Shown one piece after another: positions 1 to 8,524 of a stretch of 41,747 nt of DNA (position 1 is the stretch's first letter; each line of letters begins with the position of its first letter). The notes under the pieces were generated by a model. It was not told where the DNA came from. It ran no database searches and was given only the letters and a program-made list of their open reading frames with translations. Source of the DNA: Ursidibacter maritimus (GTDB taxonomy: Bacteria > Pseudomonadota > Gammaproteobacteria > Enterobacterales > Pasteurellaceae); NCBI RefSeq assembly GCF_009761395.1, contig NZ_LEKN01000002.1, forward strand, positions 1 through 41,747, read 5' to 3'. Position numbers and translations under genes: made by a program.

Positions 1-162
1 TTTTTTAGCTTCTTCCAGTTTTTTAGCTTCTTCCAGTTTTTTAGCTTCTTCCAGTTTTTTAGCTTCTTCCAGTTTTTTAGCTTCTTCCAGTTTTTTAGCT
101 TCTTCAAGTTTTTTAGCTTCTTCAAGTTTTTTAGCTTCTTCTAGTTTTTTAGCTTCCTCAGC
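1..162 (-). repeat. 18-bp in-frame tandem repeat (LEEAKK units)
   Basis: Units of 18 bp follow each other without gaps. Five identical copies span 1-90, two copies with one substitution span 91-126, another variant spans 127-144, and a more diverged unit (coding AEEAKK) spans 145-162. The array continues past the left edge. Because 18 is a multiple of three, a change in copy number would alter the length of the protein without shifting the frame. Confidence 0.95.
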
Positions 163-303
163 TTTTTTGTCGGCAGTTGAGGCGTTTAACGGATTATTAG
201 ACTGTGGGAACACATTAGGTGAAGAACCTTTTCCATCTGATGAACAGGCAGAAATGGCTAGAGCACAAGCTGTGGCGATAACGCTAAAATGTAGTTTTTT
301 CAT
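1..303 (-). CDS. Repeat-containing lipoprotein, 5' part only
   Basis: The gene starts at the ATG at 303 and runs off the left edge, giving 101 codons. The protein begins with a lipoprotein signal peptide (MKKLHFSVIA, then TACALAISAC) with lipobox ISAC, so Cys20 should be lipidated. A polar linker (residues about 21-45) leads into tandem repeats of the hexapeptide LEEAKK, which should form a charged helix or coiled coil holding the rest of the protein away from the membrane. A GGAG ribosome site lies just upstream, and a Fur-box-like sequence lies at the promoter. The family is not identifiable because the functional domain lies outside the window. An iron or haem-related surface lipoprotein is an inference from the promoter only. 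Confidence 0.8.
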   Translation of the reverse strand, partial: MKKLHFSVIATACALAISACSSDGKGSSPNVFPQSNNPLNASTADKKAEEAKKLEEAKKLEEAKKLEEAKKLEEAKKLEEAKKLEEAKKLEEAKKLEEAKK

Positions 304-348
304 GGTTTCTCCGAATAGGTTTATAAATAAAATTAAATAATGTCGGTA

Positions 349-407
349 ATTGTATCAGCTATATTACAAAACAATCAATACAAATGGCAATGATTATCAA
401 TTATTAT
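349..407 (-). promoter_or_regulatory. Promoter with Fur-box-like operator for the repeat lipoprotein
   Basis: Read on the minus strand, a TTGATT -35 element (373-378) and a TACAAT -10 element (349-354) are 18 bases apart. Just upstream lies GATAATCATT (389-398), an exact 10-base stretch of the Fur-box consensus; about 13 of 19 positions match over the full box. Iron repression of the lipoprotein gene is inferred. Confidence 0.55.
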
Positions 408-556
408 TCAAAAAAGGGGCATTTTCTGTCAATTTATGATTCAATGGAAATTCATATCTATATATAGGTTGTAGAATGAGTATTTTCCGTTTTTTTGAGA
501 AAAAGGTTACTACTTAGAAGTTATTTATCTAAGTTAAAAGTATTGAAGAGATATAG

Positions 557-664
557 ATGTTTTACTTTGAAGTTGTCTGGCTATGGATTATAGCACTCTT
601 GGTGGCTGTGTCAGAAAGCATAACATATTGTTTATACAGTATTTTCAATAAAAATAGTTGCTAA
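557..664 (+). CDS. Possible small membrane protein, 35 aa
   Basis: A short reading frame starts with ATG 6 bases after a GAAGAG ribosome-site-like sequence and encodes a protein with one strongly hydrophobic segment (about residues 4-19, VVWLWIIALLVAV) and a polar tail. It lies in the 428-base gap between the lipoprotein and ubiB. I recognise no family. The hydrophobic helix and ribosome site support it, but an ORF of this size can occur by chance. Confidence 0.3.
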   Translation: MFYFEVVWLWIIALLVAVSESITYCLYSIFNKNSC

Positions 665-731
665 TAACATAATAAAAATCTTACTAGCATTATTTTCTAT
701 TCTTTGGTGCCATTCTTCCGGCTGTATATCT

Positions 732-2372
732 TTATTTTGAACGGAATAATAAATCCACCATAACTAAGCCAATGCTGACCAATAATAATGACGAGCTTAA
801 CCATAACGGTATTTGTTCAAATTGCCAGAACGTACCTGAGATGATTAAAGCCAGTAATAAGCTTCGTATTAAGCCTGAATTATTCTTCTGGTTCTGTAAA
901 CTTTGGTTTATTTCACTTAAACGTAGATTGATCTGCTTTTGTTGTTGCAGTGCTTGAAAAACGGTTTCAGGAAATTCCGCAAAATGTTCTCTAAACTGTG
1001 GTAAACGTTGTTGAACCTGACGGAACATCGCTTTTACCCCTACTTGTTCATTTAACCAATCCTGCAAAAATGGTTTTGCGGTTTGCCACAGATCGAGTTG
1101 TGGGTAAACTTGTCTGCCTAATCCTTCAATGTAGAGTAAGGTTTTTTGTAGTAATACTAATTGTGGTTGTACTTCCATATTAAATTCACGAGCGACATTA
1201 AAAAGATTCAGCAAAACGTGTCCGAATGAAATTTCAGAAAGTGGTTTTGCAAAAATAGGCTCACAAACTTCTCGGAATGCTTGCTCAAAAGCATCAATAT
1301 CGGTATCGGCAGGCGTCCAGCCTGATTCAACGTGCATTAATGCGACTCGGCGATAATCTCGATTAAAAAATGCGACAAAGCTCTCCGCTAAATAACGTTT
1401 ATCATTTTGGTTGAGTGTACCGACAATACCACAATCTATACCTATATATTGTGGATTTTCTGGGTGATTAGGATTTACAAAAATATTTCCAGGGTGCATA
1501 TCTGCGTGGAAAAAACTATCTCGAAATACTTGCGTAAAGAAAACTTGAACACCACGCTCGGCAAGTAGTTTCATATCTGTACCATTCGCTTTTAGCTCAT
1601 CAATGTTTGCGACAGGTATGCCATAAATTCGCTCCATCACGATCACATTTTTATGGCAAAAATCTTGATACATTTCAGGTACATATAGCATTTCGCTGTT
1701 TGCAAAATTATTGCGTAAACGCACCGCATTCGCCATTTCTTTGCGTAAATCTAGCTCATCTAATAAGGTTTTTTCATATTCTCTAACCACTTCGACAGCT
1801 CTTAAACGCTTGCCATCGTTGGAAAGTTTTGGAATCCAACTTGCTAAACGATACATTAATGCTAAGTCATCAAAAATGACCTGATGGATATCAGGTCGAA
1901 TAACTTTCAGCACCACTTCTTTGCTTGCGAGCGGTTGGTTTTGATTAAATTTCGCCGTATGCACCTGAGCAATAGAAGCTGATGCTAAAGCCGTTTCATC
2001 AAAGTCATCAAACCACGTTTCTAATTTACCACCTAATGCTTGCTCTATAAGCTGGCGAGCAAGTTTCCCATCAAAAGGTTCAACAGAATCTTGTAATAAA
2101 GCCAATTGGTCTGCAAGCTCTGGATCAAATAGATCTCGGCGAGTTGAAAGCATTTGCCCAAGCTTGATCCACACAGGACCAAGCTCTTGCAGTGCTAAAC
2201 GGAGCCTCACACCAAACGGTTTATCTGGATACTGGTTTTTTACCCAAAAAAGCGATTTACGCCCTAAATGTAATGAACGAGTAAGACGAATATTTGGAAT
2301 AACTTCATCAACGCCGTAGCGTAAAAAAGTATGAATAATGTGATAAAGACGGCGAAGGTTTTTGATATTCAT
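732..2372 (-). CDS. ubiB: Ubiquinone biosynthesis kinase-like protein UbiB
   Basis: This 546-residue protein belongs to the ABC1/ADCK/UbiB atypical kinase family and is needed for ubiquinone synthesis at the inner membrane, probably as an ATPase that helps extract lipid intermediates. Visible features are the KLGQ motif (residues 70-73), the alanine-rich nucleotide loop ASASIAQVH (about 130-138), the [10 protein letters not shown] catalytic-loop equivalent, a DCG metal motif and two hydrophobic C-terminal segments (about 505-543). Its length matches E. coli UbiB. The start codon overlaps the ubiJ stop region by one base, so it is the last gene of ubiE-ubiJ-ubiB. The tatABC genes that follow in E. 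coli are not present here. Confidence 0.97.
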   Translation of the reverse strand: MNIKNLRRLYHIIHTFLRYGVDEVIPNIRLTRSLHLGRKSLFWVKNQYPDKPFGVRLRLALQELGPVWIKLGQMLSTRRDLFDPELADQLALLQDSVEPFDGKLARQLIEQALGGKLETWFDDFDETALASASIAQVHTAKFNQNQPLASKEVVLKVIRPDIHQVIFDDLALMYRLASWIPKLSNDGKRLRAVEVVREYEKTLLDELDLRKEMANAVRLRNNFANSEMLYVPEMYQDFCHKNVIVMERIYGIPVANIDELKANGTDMKLLAERGVQVFFTQVFRDSFFHADMHPGNIFVNPNHPENPQYIGIDCGIVGTLNQNDKRYLAESFVAFFNRDYRRVALMHVESGWTPADTDIDAFEQAFREVCEPIFAKPLSEISFGHVLLNLFNVAREFNMEVQPQLVLLQKTLLYIEGLGRQVYPQLDLWQTAKPFLQDWLNEQVGVKAMFRQVQQRLPQFREHFAEFPETVFQALQQQKQINLRLSEINQSLQNQKNNSGLIRSLLLALIISGTFWQFEQIPLWLSSSLLLVSIGLVMVDLLFRSK

Positions 2373-3001
2373 TAGAGTCCACGTGTTGCAAATTTTTGTT
2401 CTAATCTATCCGCTTGTTGAGCTAATGCAGAGACTTCATCGTAGAAATTTACTGCTTCCAGACGATGTACTAATACAGGGCGCTCATTCATTAAGTTATC
2501 CACTAACTGTTCGCTATTGCTTTTAACTTGTTGATTGACTTTATTAAATAAACCTTTGATTAAATTAGTTGAAACCTGTGCTGCCACATCTCCAAGCAAT
2601 GGAGATAACAACTCAGCAGGATCTTTTTCTAATTGATCAAGTAGTTCGGTAAATTGTTGCAAAACTTGAATATCACCATTTAGTATCAGGCTTTTATCAT
2701 TGATTAACTCAGTTAATTTACTTTTATCCGCTAATTTCAGCAACGCACTTGGAGCAAGTTCAATACTACAATCAATATCGCCTTCATACTGTTGAAGCCA
2801 ATCTGTTCGATTTTCACTAAATAGAATAAAACAGCTTATTTCAGGTTGATTTAATGTGATTTTTAGAATTTTACCGACAAGTTTGCGTAAAATAGGCAAG
2901 GTATGAGGTGATCGGGTAATGATTCCGTTAAATGCGGTTTCAGTAGCCCCCATTGCAAATTGGGAAAGCATAAGATGTTGAAAAATCGGAGAGTTTTGCA
3001 T
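2372..3001 (-). CDS. ubiJ: Ubiquinone biosynthesis accessory factor UbiJ (SCP2-like)
   Basis: A 209-residue protein between ubiE and ubiB, matching UbiJ (formerly YigP) in position, size and general make-up: an N-terminal SCP2-like lipid-binding region (about residues 15-115) and a C-terminal helical, probably coiled-coil region. In E. coli UbiJ binds ubiquinone intermediates and, with UbiK, organises the Ubi enzyme complex. It starts 27 bases after ubiE and ends at the start of ubiB, so the three are probably cotranscribed. Sequence conservation in this family is weak; the call rests partly on context. Confidence 0.88.
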   Translation of the reverse strand: MQNSPIFQHLMLSQFAMGATETAFNGIITRSPHTLPILRKLVGKILKITLNQPEISCFILFSENRTDWLQQYEGDIDCSIELAPSALLKLADKSKLTELINDKSLILNGDIQVLQQFTELLDQLEKDPAELLSPLLGDVAAQVSTNLIKGLFNKVNQQVKSNSEQLVDNLMNERPVLVHRLEAVNFYDEVSALAQQADRLEQKFATRGL

Positions 3002-3028
3002 TTTATTTAGCCTTAAGATTGAACAACA

Positions 3029-3820
3029 TTAAAACTTATACCCACGATGTAATGCGACAATTCCTGCACTCAAATTGTAATAATTTACGCTTTCAAAGCC
3101 TGCATTTTCCATCATTGCTTTTAACTCATCTTGTTTCGGGTGCATACGAATTGATTCAGCTAAATAACGGTAGCTTTCGCCATCATTAACCACGACTTCA
3201 CCCACTTTAGGTAAAATATTAAATGAGTAGAAATTATATACTTGACTGATTGGGTCGATAACAGGTTTAGAAAATTCAAGCACTAATAAACGTCCACCTG
3301 GTTTTAAAACTCGAAACATTGAACGTAGTGCTTTATCTTTGTCTGTAACATTGCGTAAGCCAAAACTGATGACAATACAATCAAAGGTATTATCCGCAAA
3401 AGGAAGAGCTTCAGCATTCGCTTGTACATAATTTACATTGCCAACCACACCTAAATTACGCAGTTTTTCCCTTCCGACTTCTAGCATTGAACTGTTAATA
3501 TCGGCTAATACAACTTCGCCTGTTTCCCCGACAATACGAGAGAATTTTGCAGTGAAATCTCCTGTGCCACCTGCTAAATCTAAGACTTTATGTCCTTTTC
3601 GTACGCCACTACAATCAATTGTAAAGCGTTTCCAAACTCGATGAATACCAAACGAGAGCAGATCATTCATTAAGTCATATTTTCCAGCTACGCTGTGGAA
3701 AACATTGGCGACTAATTGTTGCTTTTCTTCTTTGGCAACAGTCTTAAAACCGAAGTGGGTGGTTTCTTTTTCGGATTGTTCTGGGAGAATTGGGTTTTGT
3801 GCTTGCTGTATTTCGTTCAT
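3029..3820 (-). CDS. ubiE: Ubiquinone/menaquinone C-methyltransferase UbiE
   Basis: A SAM-dependent methyltransferase that methylates the quinone ring in both ubiquinone and menaquinone synthesis. The SAM-binding motif [11 protein letters not shown], the acidic VLADIN motif and the family signature GLRNVTDK are present, and [10 protein letters not shown] near the start matches the conserved N-terminus. I place the start at the ATG at 3820; a GTG five codons upstream is possible. It is the first gene of ubiE-ubiJ-ubiB. The 119 bases up to the divergent hemG hold an uptake signal and presumably both promoters. The presence of menA nearby fits the dual role. Confidence 0.97.
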   Translation of the reverse strand: MNEIQQAQNPILPEQSEKETTHFGFKTVAKEEKQQLVANVFHSVAGKYDLMNDLLSFGIHRVWKRFTIDCSGVRKGHKVLDLAGGTGDFTAKFSRIVGETGEVVLADINSSMLEVGREKLRNLGVVGNVNYVQANAEALPFADNTFDCIVISFGLRNVTDKDKALRSMFRVLKPGGRLLVLEFSKPVIDPISQVYNFYSFNILPKVGEVVVNDGESYRYLAESIRMHPKQDELKAMMENAGFESVNYYNLSAGIVALHRGYKF

Positions 3821-3863
3821 TGTCGGAAATCTCACTCAAAAAATTGGGCATACCATAACAAAA

Positions 3864-3894
3864 AAGCGGTCTGATTTCCTTAAAATTTTGCAAA
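3864..3894 (+). other. DNA uptake signal sequence, Apl-type
   Basis: AAGCGGT core at 3864-3870 followed by TTTTGCAAAA-like bases near 3887-3896, in the gap between the divergent ubiE and hemG genes. Confidence 0.8.
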
Positions 3895-3939
3895 ATCTGT
3901 TAAGATAGCCACAATTCTTTCAATATCACGATAATAAAT

Positions 3940-4476
3940 ATGAAAACCTTAATTCTTTATTTAACTCGCGATGGTCAGACACAGAAAATTGCTGAGAAAA
4001 TAGCGAGTGAACTTCAACAAGAGCAAACTGATGTTTGCATATTATCCTTGCGAGAAAATCCAAATATCAGTGCAGATTATTTACAGCAATTTGGGACTAT
4101 TGTAGTTGGTGCATCTATCCGATATGGGCATTTTGATCCGCTACTTACTCAATTTATCAATCAACATTACGCATTATTAAATCAGAAAAAATCTGCATTT
4201 TTTAGTGTTAATCTTACCGCTCGCAAAGCGGACAAAAACAGTCCTGAAACAAATGTTTATACTCGAAAATTACTTGCTCGTATTAAATGGCAACCTGATT
4301 TAGTTGAAGTAATGGCTGGAGCGTTATTTTATCCCCGCTATCGTTGGTTTGATCGAGTGATGATCCGTTTTATTATGAAAATTACAGGTGGAGAAACGGA
4401 TACGAGTAGAGAATATGAATATACGGATTGGCATAAAGTTATCACTTTTTCACAACAAATTCGTAAATTAAGTTAA
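3940..4476 (+). CDS. hemG: Menaquinone-dependent protoporphyrinogen oxidase HemG
   Basis: A 178-residue flavodoxin-fold protein that oxidises protoporphyrinogen IX to protoporphyrin IX in haem synthesis, passing electrons to the quinone pool. The N-terminal FMN phosphate loop is YLTRDGQTQKIA (about residues 7-18), and the second FMN loop is GASIRYGHF. A long insert after about residue 120 (YPRYRWFDRVMIRFIMKITGG) matches the HemG-specific loop that separates it from ordinary flavodoxins. It is divergent from ubiE and 80 bases ahead of mscL. Confidence 0.94.
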   Translation: MKTLILYLTRDGQTQKIAEKIASELQQEQTDVCILSLRENPNISADYLQQFGTIVVGASIRYGHFDPLLTQFINQHYALLNQKKSAFFSVNLTARKADKNSPETNVYTRKLLARIKWQPDLVEVMAGALFYPRYRWFDRVMIRFIMKITGGETDTSREYEYTDWHKVITFSQQIRKLS

Positions 4477-4556
4477 AATTATTGGGTGTTTTTATCACTT
4501 CGTTTATAATCAGCGGTCGCTTTTTATAGCGTTGATTTTTTATTTGAGGAACTAAA

Positions 4557-4955
4557 ATGAGTATTTTAAAAGAATTCCGTGAATTTGCGGTAAAAGGTAA
4601 TGTTGTTGATCTAGCTGTCGGTGTAATCATCGGTGGTGCGTTTGGTAAAATCGTTTCATCTTTTGTAAGTGATATTGTAATGCCACCTATCGGTTTACTC
4701 GTTGGTGGTGTAGATTTCAAAGACTTAGCGGTTGTATTAAAAGAAGCACAAAATGGTGCAGAAGCTGTTACATTAAAATATGGTGCTTTTATTCAAAACG
4801 TATTTGATTTCGTAATCATTGCTATGGCCGTATTTGCAATGGTTAAAGTGATCAATAATCTGAAGAAAGCCCCAGCACCAGAGCCTGAAAAAGCCCCAGA
4901 GCCAACAGCAGAAGAAAAATTATTAACTGAAATTCGTGATTTATTGAAAAAATAA
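4557..4955 (+). CDS. mscL: Large-conductance mechanosensitive channel MscL
   Basis: A 132-residue inner-membrane channel that opens under membrane tension to release solutes during osmotic downshift. The N-terminal helix and first transmembrane segment carry the family signature [21 protein letters not shown] (about residues 8-28, not all shown contiguous in other families), the second membrane segment lies near residues 68-92, and the C-terminus is the usual charged helical bundle after a Pro/Glu-rich linker. A GAGG ribosome site precedes the ATG. A shared terminator follows, facing convergent menA. Confidence 0.98.
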   Translation: MSILKEFREFAVKGNVVDLAVGVIIGGAFGKIVSSFVSDIVMPPIGLLVGGVDFKDLAVVLKEAQNGAEAVTLKYGAFIQNVFDFVIIAMAVFAMVKVINNLKKAPAPEPEKAPEPTAEEKLLTEIRDLLKK

Positions 4956-4978
4956 TCTGATTTCTGAGTGAATCAATG

Positions 4979-5012
4979 GGCTTAATTTATGAAAGTAAAT
5001 TAAGCCTTTTGT
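4979..5012. terminator. Bidirectional terminator between mscL and menA
   Basis: A perfect 10-base stem (GGCTTAATTT at 4979-4988 with AAATTAAGCC at 4997-5006) and an 8-base loop, followed by TTTTGTTTT. It lies between convergent genes and can serve both. Confidence 0.85.
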
Positions 5013-5018
5013 TTTAGA

Positions 5019-5924
5019 TTAAAGCACAATTCCTAAACTAAATAATAAATTGGTTAGCAACGCTAGTCCTGCCATTTGTCCAAGTAAAGGTCGCAGTTCA
5101 ATAGGGTCTTTATGGCGATAAACAAATAGAGCGTGTTTAGTCAATAAAGGTAGGGTAAGTAAAAATAAGAAATTATACCAATGGGCAAAAGCAGATATTG
5201 CAAAAAAGAGATAGGAAAGCACCGCTAGTGCTAATAATGCAAGATGATAAATGCGTCCGTTTTGGCTACCAATACGCACAATGAGGGTATTTTTGCCTGC
5301 AGCTTTATCTTGGTTAATATCTCGTAAGTTATTGATATTTAATACTGTAACCGCTAATAATCCACAGCCAAAGGCAGGTAGTAGAATAATGGTTGGTAAA
5401 CTGTGAGCTTGTAAATAAAATGTGCCAATAACTGCCAAGAAACCAAAAAATATGAGTACCGAGATATCGCCTAAGCCTAAGTAGCCATAAGGTTTTTTAC
5501 CAACGGTATAAGTAATTGCCGCAATAATCGCAACCACGCCTAAGCCAATGAAAACTAATAAATCTTGCCACGTTTGATACGAATAACCAATTAATGTTAC
5601 GCCTGATAAAAAGGCTAAACTTCCCACCACATATAACGATTTCTTCAGCTGTTCGCCTGAAATTGCGCCTTGTTGAATCGCACGTAGTGGCCCGATTCGT
5701 TCTGCTGTATCAGAGCCTTTTAAATGATCGCCATAATCATTGGCAAAGTTAGATAAAATTTGCAGTAATACGGTGGTTAAGAGAGCAAGAAAGGTGGTAA
5801 CCCCATTAAATGCTCCTGCCCAGTGAGCCAAGGCTGAACCAACTACAATAGACGCTAGTGCTAAAGGTAAGGTTTTGGGTCTGGCAGTACTAAACCAGAT
5901 AGCAAAAGTTGAGTGTTTATTCAT
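5019..5924 (-). CDS. menA: 1,4-dihydroxy-2-naphthoate octaprenyltransferase MenA
   Basis: A polytopic inner-membrane UbiA-family prenyltransferase that attaches the polyprenyl tail to dihydroxynaphthoate to give demethylmenaquinone. The first aspartate-rich motif NDYGDHLKGSD and second motif NNLRDINQDKAAGK are clear, with about eight hydrophobic segments. I start it at the ATG at 5924 (MNKHSTFAIW, 301 aa); a TTG 13 codons upstream keeps the frame open and has an AAAGGA nearby, so the start is uncertain. It convergently faces mscL. With UbiE it completes the last steps of menaquinone synthesis. Confidence 0.95.
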   Translation of the reverse strand: MNKHSTFAIWFSTARPKTLPLALASIVVGSALAHWAGAFNGVTTFLALLTTVLLQILSNFANDYGDHLKGSDTAERIGPLRAIQQGAISGEQLKKSLYVVGSLAFLSGVTLIGYSYQTWQDLLVFIGLGVVAIIAAITYTVGKKPYGYLGLGDISVLIFFGFLAVIGTFYLQAHSLPTIILLPAFGCGLLAVTVLNINNLRDINQDKAAGKNTLIVRIGSQNGRIYHLALLALAVLSYLFFAISAFAHWYNFLFLLTLPLLTKHALFVYRHKDPIELRPLLGQMAGLALLTNLLFSLGIVL

Positions 5925-6028
5925 ATCAATACTAATCAAACTGTTCCGAGATTTTCCTTTCAAAGTGTGGCATATTATTACAAAATAGCCATCAGGTTTT
6001 TGATTTTTAACAGAAAAAGATCAATTTT

Positions 6029-6766
6029 ATGCAAAATTCTAACCTTAATTTGACACTTTCGCCGATTGGCATTATCCAAAGCCCTTATGGTGAAAAATTT
6101 GCTGTACCACGCCAACCTAATTTAGTACGAGAAGGAAAAGGGATTCTACGCTTATTACCGCCTTATAACCAACCTGATGCGGTAAGAGGGCTAACAGAGT
6201 TTAGCCATTTATGGCTGATTTTTCATTTTCATCAAATTCCTGAACGCCATTGGCACGCCACTGTTCGCCCACCTCGTTTAGGAGGTAATGAACGTGTTGG
6301 TGTGTTTGCTAGCCGAGCAACCCATCGCCCTAACCCACTCGGTTTATCCAAAGTTGAATTAAAAGATGTTGAGATTACTCAAGGCGAAGTGAATTTAATT
6401 TTAGGGAGTGTCGATTTAGTCGATGGAACACCTATTTTTGATATTAAGCCTTACATTGCTTACGCCGATAGTGAACCTGAGGCTCGTTCTGGCTTTGCTC
6501 AACAAAAACCACAAGCCACATTGATAGTGGAGTTTAGCTCCAAAGCTCAACAAGCGGTAAGATCAAGCGTGAAATTTGCAAAATTTGGTATTCAATTTCC
6601 CGAACAATTCATTGCTGATGTGATTGCTCAAGATCCCCGTCCTGCTTATCAACAGGGTAAAATTAGCCCACGTACTTATGGGATGTGTTTGGCTCAGCAC
6701 AATATTTTATGGCGAATTGATGAACAAAACCCGAATAAAGCCATTGTAGTTGATGTACAAGATTGA
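6029..6766 (+). CDS. trmO: tRNA (t6A37) methyltransferase TrmO
   Basis: This 245-residue protein belongs to the TsaA/YaeB/TrmO family, which N6-methylates t6A at position 37 of threonine tRNAs using SAM. The N-terminal [18 protein letters not shown] segment, the [19 protein letters not shown] core and the C-terminal DPRPAYQ motif are the family hallmarks. The length matches E. coli YaeB (235 aa). An uptake signal (AAGCGGT at 6552-6558, TTTGCAAA near 6574) lies inside the coding region. No operon partner is obvious; the next gene starts 54 bases later. Confidence 0.94.
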   Translation: MQNSNLNLTLSPIGIIQSPYGEKFAVPRQPNLVREGKGILRLLPPYNQPDAVRGLTEFSHLWLIFHFHQIPERHWHATVRPPRLGGNERVGVFASRATHRPNPLGLSKVELKDVEITQGEVNLILGSVDLVDGTPIFDIKPYIAYADSEPEARSGFAQQKPQATLIVEFSSKAQQAVRSSVKFAKFGIQFPEQFIADVIAQDPRPAYQQGKISPRTYGMCLAQHNILWRIDEQNPNKAIVVDVQD

Positions 6767-6820
6767 ACTAATATAACACTTTCTTTTCTAACAGACGTTT
6801 TTATTTTTAAGGAACTCGCT

Positions 6821-7540
6821 ATGAAAAAGTTACAAAAAATCTTTGCGATCTTATCGCTTGTGGTTGCAGCAATGTCTGCTCCTGCATTGGCGGATACTTC
6901 AAAAACCAGCAAAACACAATCTTTTGTTTTCTCAACACAAGTCAATCGCACAGTCGAGAAAGATTTAATGCAAGTTGGGCTTTATAGTCATAAATCAGGT
7001 AAAAATTTAACAGAATTAAAAAAAGAAGTTTCTGTGGAATTAAATAAATTTCTTGAAGCTGCCAAAGCCTATCCTGCTATTGAGATTTCTGCTGATGGCG
7101 TGAGCAATTCACCCAATTACGATAACAAGAACAGGGTAAATGGCTGGGTGACAGAAGGACGAATCACATTAAAAAGTAAAGATTTTGAAGCAATGGCGAA
7201 GGTGCTAGATAATTTAGGCGAGAAGATTGCGATTAGTTATATCGACTTTAGTGTATCGCCTGAAACAATGGCAATGTTAGAAGATGAGATGACCTTGGAG
7301 ATCATTAAGCAATTTCAACATAAAGCCGAAGTCATTCAAAAAGGCATTAATGCGAAGAGTTATACGCTGAGTAATGTACAATTAAATACGCCAAATGGCG
7401 AATCTGCACCGAGTTTATTTCGAGCAAAATCAGCTTTTGCTGCGTCAATGGATAAAGCATACGAAGGTCTGCCACTAGAGGCAGGTAAAGAAACGATATC
7501 AGCTACCGCAACAGGTACTGTTATTTTTGATAAGGAATAA
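6821..7540 (+). CDS. Periplasmic SIMPL-domain (DUF541) protein
   Basis: A 239-residue exported protein with a standard signal peptide (MKKLQKIFAI, cleavage after ALA near residue 24). The mature part resembles the SIMPL/DUF541 family (E. coli YggE and relatives): a duplicated alpha/beta fold with the typical Val-rich strands and a C-terminal ISATATGTVIF strand. The molecular role of the family is poorly known; YggE has been linked to oxidative stress. A strong AAGGA ribosome site precedes the ATG. A tiny lipoprotein gene starts 2 bases after its stop, implying cotranscription. Confidence 0.8.
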   Translation: MKKLQKIFAILSLVVAAMSAPALADTSKTSKTQSFVFSTQVNRTVEKDLMQVGLYSHKSGKNLTELKKEVSVELNKFLEAAKAYPAIEISADGVSNSPNYDNKNRVNGWVTEGRITLKSKDFEAMAKVLDNLGEKIAISYIDFSVSPETMAMLEDEMTLEIIKQFQHKAEVIQKGINAKSYTLSNVQLNTPNGESAPSLFRAKSAFAASMDKAYEGLPLEAGKETISATATGTVIFDKE

Positions 7541-7542
7541 TA

Positions 7543-7683
7543 ATGAAAAAATGGATTAAGTTAATCGGTTTTATCTCACTCACGACATTACTCAGTGGCT
7601 GTTTAGTCACTTCTGCAGTAAGTACCGTTGTGGGCACTGCTGTTGATGTGGTAGATGCAGTAACCCCAGATATTATTGATTGA
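7543..7683 (+). CDS. Small lipoprotein, 46 aa
   Basis: ATG lies 2 bases after the SIMPL gene stop, with AAGGAATAA before it as the ribosome site inside the preceding gene end. The product has a lipoprotein signal with lipobox LSGC (Cys20), leaving a mature peptide of only 27 residues rich in Val, Thr and Asp (VVGTAVDVVDAVTPDIID). It resembles the very small 'VDVVD' lipoproteins annotated in many gammaproteobacteria (I recall this as family NF038104, not checked). Its function is unknown; the linkage to the SIMPL gene suggests a shared envelope role. Confidence 0.75.
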   Translation: MKKWIKLIGFISLTTLLSGCLVTSAVSTVVGTAVDVVDAVTPDIID

Positions 7684-7709
7684 CAACCAGTTACATAATT
7701 CAAGCATAC

Positions 7710-7740
7710 AAGCGGTTTCTTAGTGTAGAAAATTTGCAAA
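7710..7740 (+). other. DNA uptake signal sequence, Apl-type
   Basis: AAGCGGT core at 7710-7716 followed by ATTTGCAAAT near 7731-7741, in the gap between the small lipoprotein gene and slyD. Confidence 0.8.
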
Positions 7741-7804
7741 TCCCCTATAACAAGCCTACAATGGATACCGTTTTTCAAATTTTATTTAAAACTAAGGAAT
7801 TCCT

Positions 7805-8509
7805 ATGAAAATCGCAAAAAATGTTGTACCAAGTATCGCTTATCAAGTTCGCACTCAAGATGGTGTATTAGTGGATGAAGCACCTGTTGAGCAGCCACTT
7901 GAATATTTACACGGTCATAATAATTTAGTTATTGGCTTAGAAAATGCGTTAGAAGGTAAAGTTGTTGGCGATGTATTTGAAGTGCGCGTAAAACCAGAAG
8001 AAGGTTATGGCGAATACAATGAAAATATGGTGCAACGTGTACCGAAAGATGTCTTTATGGGTGTTGATGAGCTTGAAGTTGGTATGCGTTTTATTGCTGA
8101 TACCGATGTGGGTCCATTACCCGTTGTAATTACCGCCATTGAAGGCGATGAAGTTGTGGTTGATGGTAACCATATGCTTGCAGGTCAAGAATTATTATTC
8201 AGCGTTGAAGTTGTCGCCACTCGTGAAGCGACTTTAGAAGAAATCGCACATGGTCATATCCATTCAGGAGGCGGTTGCTGTGGTGGTCACGATAGTGATG
8301 AAGAAGGCCATGGTTGCGGTTGTTGCGGAAATCATAATCACCAAGCTGAAGAATCTCACGGTTGTGGTTGTGGCGGACACCATCACCACGTTGAAGAAGC
8401 TCACGAAGGCTGCTGTGATGAGCATCACCATCATCACCACGACGGCAAATGTTGTGATGAAGATCATCACCATCACCACAGTACAGGCGAACATTGCCAT
8501 AAACACTAA
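7805..8509 (+). CDS. slyD: FKBP-type peptidyl-prolyl isomerase SlyD with metal-binding tail
   Basis: A cytoplasmic prolyl isomerase and chaperone that also binds nickel for hydrogenase maturation. The FKBP domain with its inserted chaperone (IF) domain fills about residues 1-150 (VEQPLEYLHGHNNLVIGLE, VKPEEGYGEY). The tail (about 150-234) is extremely rich in His and Cys in clusters such as HHHHHH, GCCGGH and GCGCGGHHHH. At 234 residues it is longer than E. coli SlyD (196), the excess being metal-binding tail. An AAGGAATTCCT site precedes the ATG. ilvA follows after 15 bases. Confidence 0.96.
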   Translation: MKIAKNVVPSIAYQVRTQDGVLVDEAPVEQPLEYLHGHNNLVIGLENALEGKVVGDVFEVRVKPEEGYGEYNENMVQRVPKDVFMGVDELEVGMRFIADTDVGPLPVVITAIEGDEVVVDGNHMLAGQELLFSVEVVATREATLEEIAHGHIHSGGGCCGGHDSDEEGHGCGCCGNHNHQAEESHGCGCGGHHHHVEEAHEGCCDEHHHHHHDGKCCDEDHHHHHSTGEHCHKH

Positions 8510-8524
8510 TTTGGTTTTTAGCCA

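Noticed and set aside
1-162. CRISPR array or phase-variable on/off repeat at the left edge
   Set aside because: The units are directly adjacent with no spacers, and 18 bp is a multiple of three inside a reading frame, so neither reading fits.
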